Below, piece after piece: positions 1-9,806 of a stretch of 64,000 bases of DNA. The notes under the pieces are model-generated. The model saw nothing but the letters and a program-made list of their open reading frames with translations, did no database searches and was not told the origin of the DNA. The position numbers and the translations under genes are program-made. The stretch is from assembly GCF_014252035.1 (NCBI RefSeq), contig NZ_CP059207.1:186001-250000 (forward strand). The letters are read 5' to 3'. The DNA is from Blattabacterium cuenoti. GTDB taxonomy: Bacteria > Bacteroidota > Bacteroidia > Flavobacteriales > Blattabacteriaceae. Positions within the stretch are counted from its first letter, which is position 1. Every line of letters begins with the position of its first letter.

Positions 1-1037
1 GGTAAAACAAGAGGCCTTAATCCAGAAAAAGCGCTCATTATATCGCTTTTTTTCAAATCAAAAATAAAATATTTATTAAAGTTTTGTAAAATAAAATCAA
101 TCTCTTCTTCCAATGGTTTTGGTTCAAGTACACTCTTTTCTAAATAAGAATCTGTTGTGCCAACCAAAACATGATCATACCATGGTACACAAAACAGAAC
201 TCTTCCATCGGAAGTTTTTGGAATGACTATAGCATCTGAACTACTAAAAAATGATTTTTTTAATACAATATGTGTTCCTTGACTTGGTTTTATCAATGTA
301 GTCCAATTAGATTCGTCCATTTTAGAAATAACATCAGAAAAAACCCCTGTAGCATTAATAACTATTTTTGAAAAAATTTTATATTTTTTATTAGTTTCAA
401 GATCACAAGCAACAACTCCAGATATTTTATTTTTTTCTTTTTTTATTAAATTTATTACTTGAAAATAATTTAATAGAACCCCTCCATTTTTAACACAACT
501 TTGTGCTAAATTAATGGCTAAACGTGCATCATCAAATTGTCCATCATAATATAAAATACCACCTTTTAATTTATCTATTTTCATTTCTGGAAAGTTACGA
601 ATAGTTTCATTTTTCGACAAAAATCTAGATTTTCCGAAACTGAATGATCCAGATAACCATTCATAAAATTTCAATCCACTCCAATAAAAAAAACCCATAC
701 TCCAACTAAAAATTGGAATGACAAATTTTTGTTTTTTAACTAAATGAGGTGCATTTTTTAGTAAAAATCCTCTTTCTTGTAAAGCCTCATAAACTAACTT
801 TATATTTCCCTGTGCTAAATATCGTATCCCTCCATGAACTAACTTAGTGCTTCTGCTAGAAGTTCCCTTAGAAAAATCAGATTGTTCTAAAAGTAAAGTT
901 TTGTATCCCCTAGAAGCAGAATCGAGAGCTATTCCTAAACCTGTAGCTCCTCCCCCAATGATGATGATGTCCCAAACATTTTCTTCATTTTCTAAAATGT
1001 TCAAAAATCTATCTCTATTTAAAAAACCTTTCATCAT
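1..1037 (-). CDS. glpD: Aerobic glycerol-3-phosphate dehydrogenase, 3' end cut by window
   Basis: FAD enzyme that oxidises glycerol-3-phosphate to dihydroxyacetone phosphate and passes electrons to the quinone pool. The first 345 residues are visible; the family is usually 500-550, so the C-terminal third lies beyond base 1. The N-terminal dinucleotide-binding motif GGGATGLG is at residues 28-35, followed by an EQSDFSKGTSSRSTKLVHGG block typical of GlpD. Two adjacent ATG codons (1037 and 1034) could start it. It lies 125 bp downstream of ffh on the same strand. In this setting it would feed host-derived glycerol into respiration. Identity is firm; only the end is unknown. Confidence 0.93.
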   Translation of the reverse strand, partial: MMKGFLNRDRFLNILENEENVWDIIIIGGGATGLGIALDSASRGYKTLLLEQSDFSKGTSSRSTKLVHGGIRYLAQGNIKLVYEALQERGFLLKNAPHLVKKQKFVIPIFSWSMGFFYWSGLKFYEWLSGSFSFGKSRFLSKNETIRNFPEMKIDKLKGGILYYDGQFDDARLAINLAQSCVKNGGVLLNYFQVINLIKKEKNKISGVVACDLETNKKYKIFSKIVINATGVFSDVISKMDESNWTTLIKPSQGTHIVLKKSFFSSSDAIVIPKTSDGRVLFCVPWYDHVLVGTTDSYLEKSVLEPKPLEEEIDFILQNFNKYFIFDLKKSDIMSAFSGLRPLVL

Positions 1038-1050
1038 GTTTCAATCATAT

Positions 1051-1091
1051 AAAATTCCAAATGGGCCATTATTCATCCTAATTGGAATTTT
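1051..1091. repeat. 10-bp inverted repeat between ffh and glpD
   Basis: Perfect arms AAAATTCCAA (1051-1060) and TTGGAATTTT (1082-1091) enclose a 21-nt loop. It lies in the leader of glpD and downstream of ffh, both minus strand. No T-tract follows the hairpin on the minus strand, so it is not a standard intrinsic terminator. Role unknown. Confidence 0.5.
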
Positions 1092-1162
1092 TAAAATATC
1101 AAACCAACAAAATTAAAAATATTTTTAATAAAAGAAAATTTTAATTTAATTAATAAATATTT

Positions 1163-2500
1163 TTAATTTTGCATCATTTTTGATAAAAAATCTTTTATCA
1201 TTTCCCTTCCAGAATTTGCATTAATTTTTTTCATTATTTTATTCATATTATAAAATTTTTTTAAAAAAATATCTATCTCATTTAATGATATACCACTTCC
1301 TTTAGATATTCTTTTTTTTCTATTAATATCACTCAAAATTTTGGGATTCCTTCTTTCATAAGGAGTCATTGATAAAATAATTGTTTCTATTTCTTGAAAA
1401 GAATCTTCTTTATCATTTAAAATACCGAAAAATTTTTCCGTACCAGGAATCATAGAAATGATATTCTTGATACTTCCTATTTTTTTTACTTTTTTAAGTT
1501 GTTCTAATAAATCTTCAAAATTAAAACGATTTTTTGATATTTTATTATAAATGTTCTTTGTTCTTTTTTCATCAAATTGCTCTTGTACTTTTTCAACCAA
1601 AGAGACTACATCCCCCATCCCCAAAATACGGTTAGCGATTCTGTCTGGATGAAATACTTCTATATCTTCTATTCTTTCTCCATTGCTAATAAATTTAATA
1701 GGTTTACCTATTAAACTCGACATAGTGATAGCTACCCCTCCCCTACTATCTCCATCTAATTTTGTCATTACAACTCCATCAAAATTCAGTATTTTTGAAA
1801 AAATTTTTGCAATATTTATTGCATCTTGCCCAATCATTGAATCAACAACAAATAAAGTTTCATCTGGTTTAGAATATTCATATATATTTTTGATTTCATT
1901 CATCATATATTTATCAATCGCTAATCTACCAGCTGTATCTATAATTACTACATTTCTATTTTTTTTAGCAGCATACAATATAGATTGATCTAATATATCT
2001 TTAACATTAGATATCTCCTTAGAAAAAAAAATAGGAACACTAGCTTTTTGCGCAAGTACTTCCAGTTGATCTATAGCTGCTGGTCGATGAATATCTGCGG
2101 CTACTAATAATGGATAATAATTTTTTTTCTTTAAAAATAGAGCTAATTTAGCAGAAAAAGTGGTTTTTCCACTTCCTTGTAATCCACAAATTAATATAAT
2201 AGAAGGATTTTTAGAAATATTTATTTCTTTACTTTTACTTCCCATTAATAATACCAATTCATCATATACTATTTTGACTATCAATTGTCTTGGATTTAAA
2301 GAAGTAATTACTTGTTGACCGATAGCTTTCTCTTTAACTCTTTGAATAAAATTCTTAACAATTTTATAATTAACATCCGCATCAATGAAAGCTCTACCTA
2401 TTTCCTTCAAAGAATTTGCAATATTAATTTCCGTTAATTTATTATTTCCCTTAATAATATGAAGGGATTCATCAATTTTTTTTTGTAAACGTTTAAACAT
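1163..2500 (-). CDS. ffh: Signal recognition particle GTPase Ffh
   Basis: SRP54-type GTPase that binds signal sequences on ribosomes and delivers them to FtsY at the membrane. The 445-residue protein has the usual N-G-M layout: helical N domain (1-90), G domain with P-loop GLQGSGKT at 106-113, DTAGR at 188-192 and TKLDGD at 246-251, then a methionine-bearing M domain (about 330-445) for signal peptide and SRP RNA binding. Length is normal. It sits 13 bp downstream of argS on the same strand. The SRP RNA gene was not seen in the window. Confidence 0.97.
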   Translation of the reverse strand: MFKRLQKKIDESLHIIKGNNKLTEINIANSLKEIGRAFIDADVNYKIVKNFIQRVKEKAIGQQVITSLNPRQLIVKIVYDELVLLMGSKSKEINISKNPSIILICGLQGSGKTTFSAKLALFLKKKNYYPLLVAADIHRPAAIDQLEVLAQKASVPIFFSKEISNVKDILDQSILYAAKKNRNVVIIDTAGRLAIDKYMMNEIKNIYEYSKPDETLFVVDSMIGQDAINIAKIFSKILNFDGVVMTKLDGDSRGGVAITMSSLIGKPIKFISNGERIEDIEVFHPDRIANRILGMGDVVSLVEKVQEQFDEKRTKNIYNKISKNRFNFEDLLEQLKKVKKIGSIKNIISMIPGTEKFFGILNDKEDSFQEIETIILSMTPYERRNPKILSDINRKKRISKGSGISLNEIDIFLKKFYNMNKIMKKINANSGREMIKDFLSKMMQN

Positions 2501-2513
2501 ATTTTAAAATTTT

Positions 2514-4286
2514 TTACATACGATCTAGCATTTCTATTCCTAGTAAATTCATTCCAGATTTCAAAATATTTCCCGTAACATGAATAATATTCATAGAGAT
2601 ATTACTACTAACTATATTTATAGGATCTATTAATTTCTTTTTTTGGTATAAATGATTAAATGTTTTAGCTGTTTCATAAATATAATTTGCTATCAAAGAT
2701 GGATTTAAATGATTTGCTGATTTTTTTAAAACCAATGGATATTGATAAAGTATCTTGATCATATTTTTTTCATATATATCAAATTTTACATTTGACCATG
2801 AATAATTTACTAACAAAAAAAGTTCAAAAAATTTCTTTTCTAAAGAACGAATTCTTGAGTAAGTATATTGAATATAAGTACCTGTATTTCCTTTAAAATC
2901 TATAGATTTTTCTGGTGAAAAAACGATCTTTTTTTTAGGATCTATTTTAAGTAAAAAATATTTTAATGCTCCTAAACCTATTATTTCAGAAGATTTTTTT
3001 TTTTCTTCTTTAGAATACTTATTAGGAAAATTTTCTATTGCAATAGAAAACATTTTTGAAATGATATCATCTGCATTGACTACTTTTCCACCTCTGGATC
3101 TCATAATACCACTAGGTAAATACACCATTTCATAAGATAAATGAGATAATTTATTTACCCACGGATATCCTAAACGCTTTAATATAATAAAAAGAACTTT
3201 AAAATGATAATCTTGTTCTCTCCCTACAATATAAATTAATTTATCCATATTGTATTTCTTAAAACGTTCTACTGCTGTACCGATATCTTGAGTAATATAT
3301 ACAGAAGTTTCATCGGATCGCAATAAAATTTTTTCATCAAATCCTTCATTAACTAAATCAATATAAATAGATCCATCTTTTTTCTGAAAAAAAATTCCTT
3401 TTTTTAAACCTTCTATAACTATTTTTTTTCCAATTTGATAAACATCACTTTCATATTCTACCTTATCAAAAAATATTCCTAACTTTTTATAAGTTTCATT
3501 AAATCCATTATAAACCCATCTATTCATTGTTTTCCAAACATTTCTAGTTTTGTAGTCCCCTTCTTCCCATTTTTTTAAAAGTATTTTTGCTTGATTCAAA
3601 ATTGGTGTTATAATTTGAATTTTATCATTATGCTTTGTTTTTTTTTCTATTATTTCTTTATGATAAATTTTATCAAATAAATTATAATACCTTCCAACAA
3701 AATGATCTCCTTTTTCTTTCTCACTATCAGGAGTTTTTCCATTACCAAATTTTAACCATGCTATCATAGATTTACATATATGTATTCCTCGATCATTAAT
3801 TATTTGAATTTTTATTATTTTATGTCCAAATAAATTTAATATTTTTGATAAAGAATTACCAATAAGGCTATTTCTCATATGCCCTAAATGAAGTGGCTTA
3901 TTAGCATTGGGAGATGAAAATTCTATAATTATTTTTTGATAATATTTTTTTTTTGATTCATCATGAAAAAAATTTGTAATTAGCATTTTTCTAATAAGAA
4001 AAATATAATAATTATCTTCAAATATAAAATTTAGAAACCCCCCTACAATTGAAAATATAACTAATCCTTTTAATTTATTTTGTACATAACTTCCTATATC
4101 ATAACCTATATCTTGCAATGATTTTTTTATTTTCTTAGATAAAGAAAATAAAACTAAAGTTAAATCTCCTCTACTATGATGTTTTTTTTTAGTGTATTGA
4201 AAATTCAATTCCGGGCAAATATCTAGTTTATATAGAATGTAAATCGATTTTTTTATTACTTTTTCTATAGATTGATCATCATTCAT
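2514..4286 (-). CDS. argS: Arginyl-tRNA synthetase
   Basis: Class I synthetase charging tRNA-Arg. Taking the ATG at 4286 gives 590 residues with the HIGH-type motif HLGH at 133-136; the second catalytic loop has the ArgS form around MRSRGGKVVNADD rather than a plain KMSKS. The C-terminal helical DALR anticodon domain follows. A longer frame opens at 4319 but would overlap ilvE by 19 nt and adds residues unlike the family start, so the shorter start is preferred. An A11 run on the coding strand (bases 2994-3004) encodes lysines and could be slippage-prone. Follows ilvE in the same direction. Confidence 0.95.
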   Translation of the reverse strand: MNDDQSIEKVIKKSIYILYKLDICPELNFQYTKKKHHSRGDLTLVLFSLSKKIKKSLQDIGYDIGSYVQNKLKGLVIFSIVGGFLNFIFEDNYYIFLIRKMLITNFFHDESKKKYYQKIIIEFSSPNANKPLHLGHMRNSLIGNSLSKILNLFGHKIIKIQIINDRGIHICKSMIAWLKFGNGKTPDSEKEKGDHFVGRYYNLFDKIYHKEIIEKKTKHNDKIQIITPILNQAKILLKKWEEGDYKTRNVWKTMNRWVYNGFNETYKKLGIFFDKVEYESDVYQIGKKIVIEGLKKGIFFQKKDGSIYIDLVNEGFDEKILLRSDETSVYITQDIGTAVERFKKYNMDKLIYIVGREQDYHFKVLFIILKRLGYPWVNKLSHLSYEMVYLPSGIMRSRGGKVVNADDIISKMFSIAIENFPNKYSKEEKKKSSEIIGLGALKYFLLKIDPKKKIVFSPEKSIDFKGNTGTYIQYTYSRIRSLEKKFFELFLLVNYSWSNVKFDIYEKNMIKILYQYPLVLKKSANHLNPSLIANYIYETAKTFNHLYQKKKLIDPINIVSSNISMNIIHVTGNILKSGMNLLGIEMLDRM

Positions 4287-4300
4287 ATAATAATTATTTA

Positions 4301-5359
4301 TTATATATGGACCCTCCATCCAAAAGGATCATTGGATAAATTATGCTGTACATCTAACAATATCTTTTTTAAACGAAGGGATAATCGTTTATTATCTGGA
4401 ATATTTGGTAACATAAAATTGGTATTTCTATAATTAATAACTTCAAAATAATTTATAACAGCTGCAGTTCCACACCCAAAAGCTTCTTTTAATTCTCCAT
4501 TAGTTAACCCTCTGATAACTTCTGAAACACTAAAATCTCTTTCTTCTACATCAATATTTTCATTTTCCGCTAAAGTAATAATACTTTTACAAGTAATTCC
4601 ATTTAAAATATTATCATTAGCCTTTGGTGTTATGAGTTTATCCTTTAATAAAAAGAAAACATTCATAGTTCCAGATTCTTCTATCATGGTATGGGTAGAA
4701 GAATCTGTCCATAAAATTTGATCAAATCCTTTTTCATTTGCTAACTTAGTTGGATAAAAGGAAGAAGCATAATTCCCAGCAGCTTTAGTAAAACCAACAC
4801 CTCCTGATGCAGAACGGCTATATTTTTCTTCTATTTTTACTTTAAGAGGATATTTATAATAAGAATCTGCAGGAGTAGATATAATCATAAACATATATTC
4901 TTTGGAAGGTTTTGCAGATAAAACACCATTTGTTGCTATTAAAAATGGACGTATATACAAAGATTTTCCATAATATTTCGGAACCCAATTTCTATCTATA
5001 TCTATCAATTTTTTTAGTCCATTCATAAAAATTTTTTCTGGAATAGTTGGCATTTCTAAACGTATAGCAGATCTATTAATTCTTTTAAAATTTTCTTCTG
5101 GACGAAACAAAAAAACTTCACTATTTTTATCTTTGTAAGCTTTCATTCCTTCAAAAACAGCTTGTCCATAATGAAAAACAGGAGATACAGGTGATAACTT
5201 TATTTTTCCAAAAGGTTCAATAATGGAATTTTTCCATTTTCCATTCGAAAATTCACAACGAAACATATGATCTGAATAATGCGTTCCGAAAGGAATTCGA
5301 TTAAAATCGACTTCATTAATTCTTGAAGACATAGCTATCTCTACTTTCATAACTTTCAA
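4301..5359 (-). CDS. ilvE: Branched-chain amino acid aminotransferase
   Basis: PLP enzyme of fold type IV that interconverts Leu, Ile, Val and their 2-keto acids with glutamate as amino donor. At 352 residues it is of the BCAT (eukaryote-like) length group. The PLP lysine is K192 in the GFTKAAGNY motif; YIRPFLIATNG (135-145) and FGCGTAAVI near the C terminus are family blocks. It lies between the fused 2-oxoacid dehydrogenase E1 and argS, which suggests a link between keto acid supply and transamination. A TATATTTG box 17 bp upstream of the ATG suggests its own promoter. Confidence 0.95.
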   Translation of the reverse strand: MKVMKVEIAMSSRINEVDFNRIPFGTHYSDHMFRCEFSNGKWKNSIIEPFGKIKLSPVSPVFHYGQAVFEGMKAYKDKNSEVFLFRPEENFKRINRSAIRLEMPTIPEKIFMNGLKKLIDIDRNWVPKYYGKSLYIRPFLIATNGVLSAKPSKEYMFMIISTPADSYYKYPLKVKIEEKYSRSASGGVGFTKAAGNYASSFYPTKLANEKGFDQILWTDSSTHTMIEESGTMNVFFLLKDKLITPKANDNILNGITCKSIITLAENENIDVEERDFSVSEVIRGLTNGELKEAFGCGTAAVINYFEVINYRNTNFMLPNIPDNKRLSLRLKKILLDVQHNLSNDPFGWRVHI

Positions 5360-5375
5360 AGAAAATTAATAAAAA

Positions 5376-5383
5376 CAAATATA
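5376..5383 (-). promoter_or_regulatory. Putative -7 box for ilvE
   Basis: The minus strand reads TATATTTG, a full match to the Bacteroidota -7 consensus TAnnTTTG. Transcription would start about 10 nt before the ilvE ATG. I see no good TTG at the -33 distance, so confidence is limited. Confidence 0.4.
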
Positions 5384-5414
5384 TATAATAACTATTATTT
5401 TGTAATAATATTAT

Positions 5415-7865
5415 TTATTCATAAATCATTTCCAATACTTTTTCCACAATATCTTCTACAGATGGCTTAGAAAAATAATCTCCATCAGAACCATAAGGTG
5501 GACGATGTTCTTTAGCTGTAATTGTAACAGGAGGAAGATCTAAATAGTAGTAACCTTTTTGTTCTTCTAATATTTTCTGCAAAATATAAGCCGATGCTCC
5601 TCCTGGAACATCTTCATCTATAATTAATAATCTATTTGTTTTTTGTAAACTTTTTACGATATTTTTATGTAAATCAAAAGGCAATAAAGATTGAATATCA
5701 ATAATTTCAGAATCTATATTATTAATTTTATATAATTCTTCCGCGGCTTCATTTACAATTCTCCATGTAGAACCATATGTAACCATAGTTATATCCTTAC
5801 CTTTTCTTGTAATGTCTACTATTCCAATAGGTGTTCTAAAAAAACCTAAATTATATGGTAACTTTTCCTTTACTCTATATCCATTTAAACATTCCACTAC
5901 AAGAGCAGGGTCATCTCCTGATAGTAAAGTATTATAAAAACCAGCTGCTTTTACCATATTTCTAGGAACAAGAACTAAAATGCCTCTTAAATAATTTAAA
6001 ATACCTCCCATAGGAGAACCAGAATGCCATATACCTTCTAGTCTATGTCCTCTTGTTCTAATAATAACAGGAGATTTTTGGCCACCTTTTGTTCTATACT
6101 GTAAACAAGCTAAATCGTCACTCATAATTTGTAAAGCATATAATATATAGTCTATATATTGAATTTCAACTATAGGTCTAAGCCCTCGCATAGCAAGACC
6201 TATTCCTTGTCCTAGTATAGTAGACTCTCGTATTCCAGTATCAAATATACGAGTTTCACCATATTTTTTTTGAAGACCTTCTAATCCTTGATTTACATCT
6301 CCTATTTTTCCAACATCTTCTCCAAAAATCAAAAGATCAGGATATAATTCTAATAATTTATCAAAATTTTCTCTCAATAGTATCCTACCATCAACTTCAA
6401 CAAAATTTTTTTTATAAATTGGAAAAACTTCTGTAATATTTATTGAAGATTTATTAGAAGCGCTATATAAATGTGATGAATAATTTTCTTGTTCTTTTGA
6501 ATATTTTTTATGAATCCATTTTTTCAAAAAATTCTTCTCTGGAAAAGATTCTACTTCATAAATAAGATATAAAAATCTTCTTGCAATACAAAATATTGAT
6601 TTTTTTGTGTTCTTTTTAGAATCGTTCTGCAATTCTTGCATATATTTTTTTACATATTTTTGTATCCATTTTTTATCCGTATAATAAGAAGCATTATAAA
6701 ATTTTTCTAAAATATTTAATATCTCATTTTTAATTTCATGAATAGGCTTTTGAAATTCTGACCACGCTTTTTCTTGTTCATTTTTTACATAATTTTTTGC
6801 TTCAAAATCTATCTTATCTAATAAACCAACATTTGCTATTTTTTTTAATGAACCTTTATTTGTCTCGAACTGAAATCTTAAAATCCAATCCCTAAATTTT
6901 TTGATTCCATCATGATCGATTTCCCATTGTAATCTTTCTTTTGATTTATATCGTTCATGCGAAGATGATGTAGAATGTCCTTGCGGTTGAGTTAAATATC
7001 TTACATGTATAATAACTGGGACATATTCATAACGCGCTATTTTATCTGCTTCTATATATTTATTCGTTAAATCCATATAATCATATCCATTTACTTGAAT
7101 GATTTCTATACCTTTTTCTTTTTTATTTCTTTTAAATCCAGATAAAAGATCACTTATTTTTTTCTTTGAAAATTGATATTTATTGGGAACAGATATCCCA
7201 TATTCATCATCCCAAATAGAAAGTATCATAGGAATTTGTAATACAGAAGCGGCATTCAATGTTTCCCAAAATATACCTTCAGATATACTAGCGTTCCCAA
7301 TAGTGCCAAAAGCTACCTCATTTCCATTACAAGAAAATATTTTATGAGATTTCCTTAAATTCTTTAATTTTTTATATATTTTAGAAGCTTGAGCCAAGCC
7401 TAATAATCTTGGCATTTGAGCTGCTGTAGAAGAAATATCAGCGATAGAATTTTTTTCTTTTATAAGACTTTTCCAGTTTCCATATTTATTTAAAAGTCTA
7501 GTTCCAAAATGAGCCGTCATCATTCTTCCAGATGAAATAGGTTCATATTCTAAATCTGAATGAGCATATAATTGAGAAAAAAAATTTTTAACAGTTAAAC
7601 ATCCAATAGCCATCATGAAAGTTTGATCTCTATAATATCCAGATCTAAAATCTCCATTTTTAAATACTTTTGCCATCGCTAATTGTGGAATTTCTTTTCC
7701 ATCCCCAAAAATTCCAAATTTCGCTTTTCCATTTAATACTTCTTTTCTTCCTAAAATACTCGTTTCTCTACTTATCCTAGCCAATTTATAATCATCAAGA
7801 ACCATTTTTTGAAAAGATTCAAAAGAATTATCATCATCATTGATATTATTATATCTATTATTCAT
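5415..7865 (-). CDS. Fused 2-oxoacid dehydrogenase E1 alpha-beta (branched-chain type likely)
   Basis: Thiamine diphosphate-dependent E1 of a 2-oxoacid dehydrogenase complex, with alpha-like (about 1-400) and beta-like (about 490-816) halves in one 816-residue chain, a fusion common in Bacteroidota. The beta half carries GEDVGKIGDVNQG and the block ending in SGSPMGG. In the alpha half the cofactor/metal motif reads GNAS (190-193) and WDDEYGIS (218-225), where E1 alpha chains usually have GDG and NN. Neighbour ilvE suggests branched-chain keto acids as substrate, but pyruvate cannot be excluded. A separate E1 beta (pdhB) is at 14.1 kb. No lipoyl E2 is in the window. Confidence 0.82.
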   Translation of the reverse strand: MNNRYNNINDDDNSFESFQKMVLDDYKLARISRETSILGRKEVLNGKAKFGIFGDGKEIPQLAMAKVFKNGDFRSGYYRDQTFMMAIGCLTVKNFFSQLYAHSDLEYEPISSGRMMTAHFGTRLLNKYGNWKSLIKEKNSIADISSTAAQMPRLLGLAQASKIYKKLKNLRKSHKIFSCNGNEVAFGTIGNASISEGIFWETLNAASVLQIPMILSIWDDEYGISVPNKYQFSKKKISDLLSGFKRNKKEKGIEIIQVNGYDYMDLTNKYIEADKIARYEYVPVIIHVRYLTQPQGHSTSSSHERYKSKERLQWEIDHDGIKKFRDWILRFQFETNKGSLKKIANVGLLDKIDFEAKNYVKNEQEKAWSEFQKPIHEIKNEILNILEKFYNASYYTDKKWIQKYVKKYMQELQNDSKKNTKKSIFCIARRFLYLIYEVESFPEKNFLKKWIHKKYSKEQENYSSHLYSASNKSSINITEVFPIYKKNFVEVDGRILLRENFDKLLELYPDLLIFGEDVGKIGDVNQGLEGLQKKYGETRIFDTGIRESTILGQGIGLAMRGLRPIVEIQYIDYILYALQIMSDDLACLQYRTKGGQKSPVIIRTRGHRLEGIWHSGSPMGGILNYLRGILVLVPRNMVKAAGFYNTLLSGDDPALVVECLNGYRVKEKLPYNLGFFRTPIGIVDITRKGKDITMVTYGSTWRIVNEAAEELYKINNIDSEIIDIQSLLPFDLHKNIVKSLQKTNRLLIIDEDVPGGASAYILQKILEEQKGYYYLDLPPVTITAKEHRPPYGSDGDYFSKPSVEDIVEKVLEMIYE

Positions 7866-7963
7866 TTATTTTATTTATATTATTTGAGTGAAAATATAGT
7901 AATTTTTATTTATGAATTTCTTTATTTAATTTTAGATTTTCTTCATTAATTATCATAATTATT

Positions 7964-8422
7964 ATGTATGGAAAAATTACTTTTTCTATTATCAAACCAG
8001 ATGCAGTAAAAAATAACTATGTTGTTCCTATTTTATCAAAAATTATTGATGAAGGATTTCATATAATAGGAATAAAAATGAAAAAAATATCTGAAATAGA
8101 AGCTAAAAAATTTTATGTAGAACATGAGAAAGAAATTTTTTTTAATTCTTTAGTTGAATTTATGTCTTCTGGACCTGTAGTCTTAATTGTATTAGAAAAG
8201 AAAAATGCTGTGAATGATTTTAGAATGTTAATAGGAGATAAAAATCCAATAAAAGCAAAAAATGGTACTATAAGAAATTTATATGCTACTTCATTAGAAA
8301 AAAATGCAATACACGGATCGGATAGTAATGAAAAAGCAATTAGAGAATATCAGTTTTATTTTTCTCATAGAGAAATTTTTTACAGTAAATTAGTTGACAA
8401 TAATTTGAATATTTCAAAATGA
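7964..8422 (+). CDS. ndk: Nucleoside diphosphate kinase
   Basis: Transfers the terminal phosphate from NTPs to NDPs through a phosphohistidine, balancing nucleotide pools. The 152-residue protein starts with the typical TFSIIKPDAV block and carries the active site NAIHGSDS with H117; the R-rich nucleotide-binding residues around RNLYATS (104-110) are present. Its stop overlaps the lemA start by 4 nt (ATGA), so the two are translationally coupled. It is divergent from the fused E1 gene across a 98-bp gap. Confidence 0.96.
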   Translation: MYGKITFSIIKPDAVKNNYVVPILSKIIDEGFHIIGIKMKKISEIEAKKFYVEHEKEIFFNSLVEFMSSGPVVLIVLEKKNAVNDFRMLIGDKNPIKAKNGTIRNLYATSLEKNAIHGSDSNEKAIREYQFYFSHREIFYSKLVDNNLNISK

Positions 8423-9024
8423 AAAAAAATTTTCTAATTACTCTATTTTCTATTTTTATATTTTTATTTTCAATAGGAATGTGGAGTATAAATACATATA
8501 ACGAATTAATTAAACTAAATGAAAATATAAAAACACAATGGGGACAAGTAGAAAATGTTTATCAACGTAGATCAGAATTGATTCCAAACTTAGTTAATAC
8601 TGTAAAGGGTTCTGCGAATTTTGAAAAAAATACATTAAATCAAGTTATAGAATCTAGATCTAGAGCAACTTCCATTAGTGTAAATCCAAATGATTTAAAT
8701 CAAACTCAAATCAACAGGTTTCAAAAAGTACAGGATGGGTTAAATAATTCCATAAATAGGTTATTATTAGTAGTGGAAAATTATCCAGAATTAAAGTCTA
8801 CACAAAACTTTTCGGAATTACAAAATCAATTGGAAGGAACAGAAAATCGTATTAATGTAGAAAGAATTCGTTTTAATGAAAAAGTGAACAATTTTAATAT
8901 TTATAGAAACCAATTTCCAAGAATTATTATTGCAAATTTTTTTTCTAAATTTAAAGAAAAAGGATATTTTCAATCTCAAATTGGATCAGAAAAATCTCCG
9001 TCTGTAGATTTTTCTACTAACTAA
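8419..9024 (+). CDS. LemA family membrane protein
   Basis: LemA-type protein of 201 residues: one N-terminal membrane segment (about 4-24) followed by a long helical domain outside the cytoplasm. The family signature WGQVENVYQRRSELIPNLV lies at about 40-60. The biochemical role of the family is not settled. The downstream gene for a TPM-domain protein is a common LemA partner in Bacteroidota, which points to an envelope maintenance function. Coupled to ndk by a 4-nt overlap; 26 bp before the next gene. Confidence 0.9.
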   Translation: MKKNFLITLFSIFIFLFSIGMWSINTYNELIKLNENIKTQWGQVENVYQRRSELIPNLVNTVKGSANFEKNTLNQVIESRSRATSISVNPNDLNQTQINRFQKVQDGLNNSINRLLLVVENYPELKSTQNFSELQNQLEGTENRINVERIRFNEKVNNFNIYRNQFPRIIIANFFSKFKEKGYFQSQIGSEKSPSVDFSTN

Positions 9025-9050
9025 ATCTAACAAATATTTCTCAAAAATAT

Positions 9051-9803
9051 ATGAGAAAATTTATGAATTTATTATTCATATTAGTTGTAATGTTTTTATA
9101 TAATACGGAATCAACTAAAGGACAATTTAGTATACCAAAAATACCTAAAAAAATAAATCCTATTCAGGATTATGTAGGAATTTTATCAAGTGAAGAAGTA
9201 GAAAAATTAAATCAAAAATTAATTTCTTATTCTAAAAAAACATCTACAGAAATTTTAGTTACAATTATACAAGATCTTCATGGAGAAGATCCAAATTTTC
9301 TAGCTATGAAATGGGGAGAAAAATGGAAAATAGGAAAATTACAAAAAAATAACGGAATCATTATATTATTATCTATCAATGATAAAAAAATATCTATCCA
9401 AAATGGATATGGAATAGAACCATATTTAACAGATTTATCAACTACAAAAATTATAAATAAAGTAAAACCATTACTAAAAAATAATTTTTATTATCAAGCT
9501 ATAGATTCCAGTACTCAAGAAATATTTAAAATTTTACAAGGAAAATTTCAAAAAGAAAGACAAAAAAAAACTATCCAATATAGGAATTATTTTAGCTACA
9601 TTTTATTATTATTCATTATATATTATATTCTTTTTTTCAAAAAATTAGGAAATTTTTCTTTATTAAAAACATTATTTTTCATAGATTTTATATTTCCTAC
9701 ATTAAATGAAAATTTAAAGGATGATGAAAATAAAGACGATTTTGACAATGGATTCGGAGGAGGAGGTAATTTTGGTGGAGGAGGAAGTAGTGAAAATTGG
9801 TAA
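9051..9803 (+). CDS. TPM-domain (YgcG-like) membrane protein
   Basis: Secreted or membrane-anchored protein of 250 residues. A signal-like segment spans about 5-24; the TPM domain (about 36-160) opens with VQDYVGILSSEEV-like sequence and includes GIEPYLTD; a hydrophobic segment lies near 180-200; the tail (231-250) is glycine-rich, as in the YgcG family. Catalytic function is unproven; plant TPM proteins act in photosystem repair and a phosphatase role has been proposed. Partner of the adjacent lemA. It ends 3 bp before the convergent valS stop. Confidence 0.82.
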   Translation: MRKFMNLLFILVVMFLYNTESTKGQFSIPKIPKKINPIQDYVGILSSEEVEKLNQKLISYSKKTSTEILVTIIQDLHGEDPNFLAMKWGEKWKIGKLQKNNGIIILLSINDKKISIQNGYGIEPYLTDLSTTKIINKVKPLLKNNFYYQAIDSSTQEIFKILQGKFQKERQKKTIQYRNYFSYILLLFIIYYILFFKKLGNFSLLKTLFFIDFIFPTLNENLKDDENKDDFDNGFGGGGNFGGGGSSENW

Positions 9804-9806
9804 TTT

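Noticed and set aside
847-1116. 89-codon plus-strand frame over the glpD start
   Set aside because: Antisense to the conserved FAD-binding region of glpD; composition is that of a shadow frame and there is no family resemblance.
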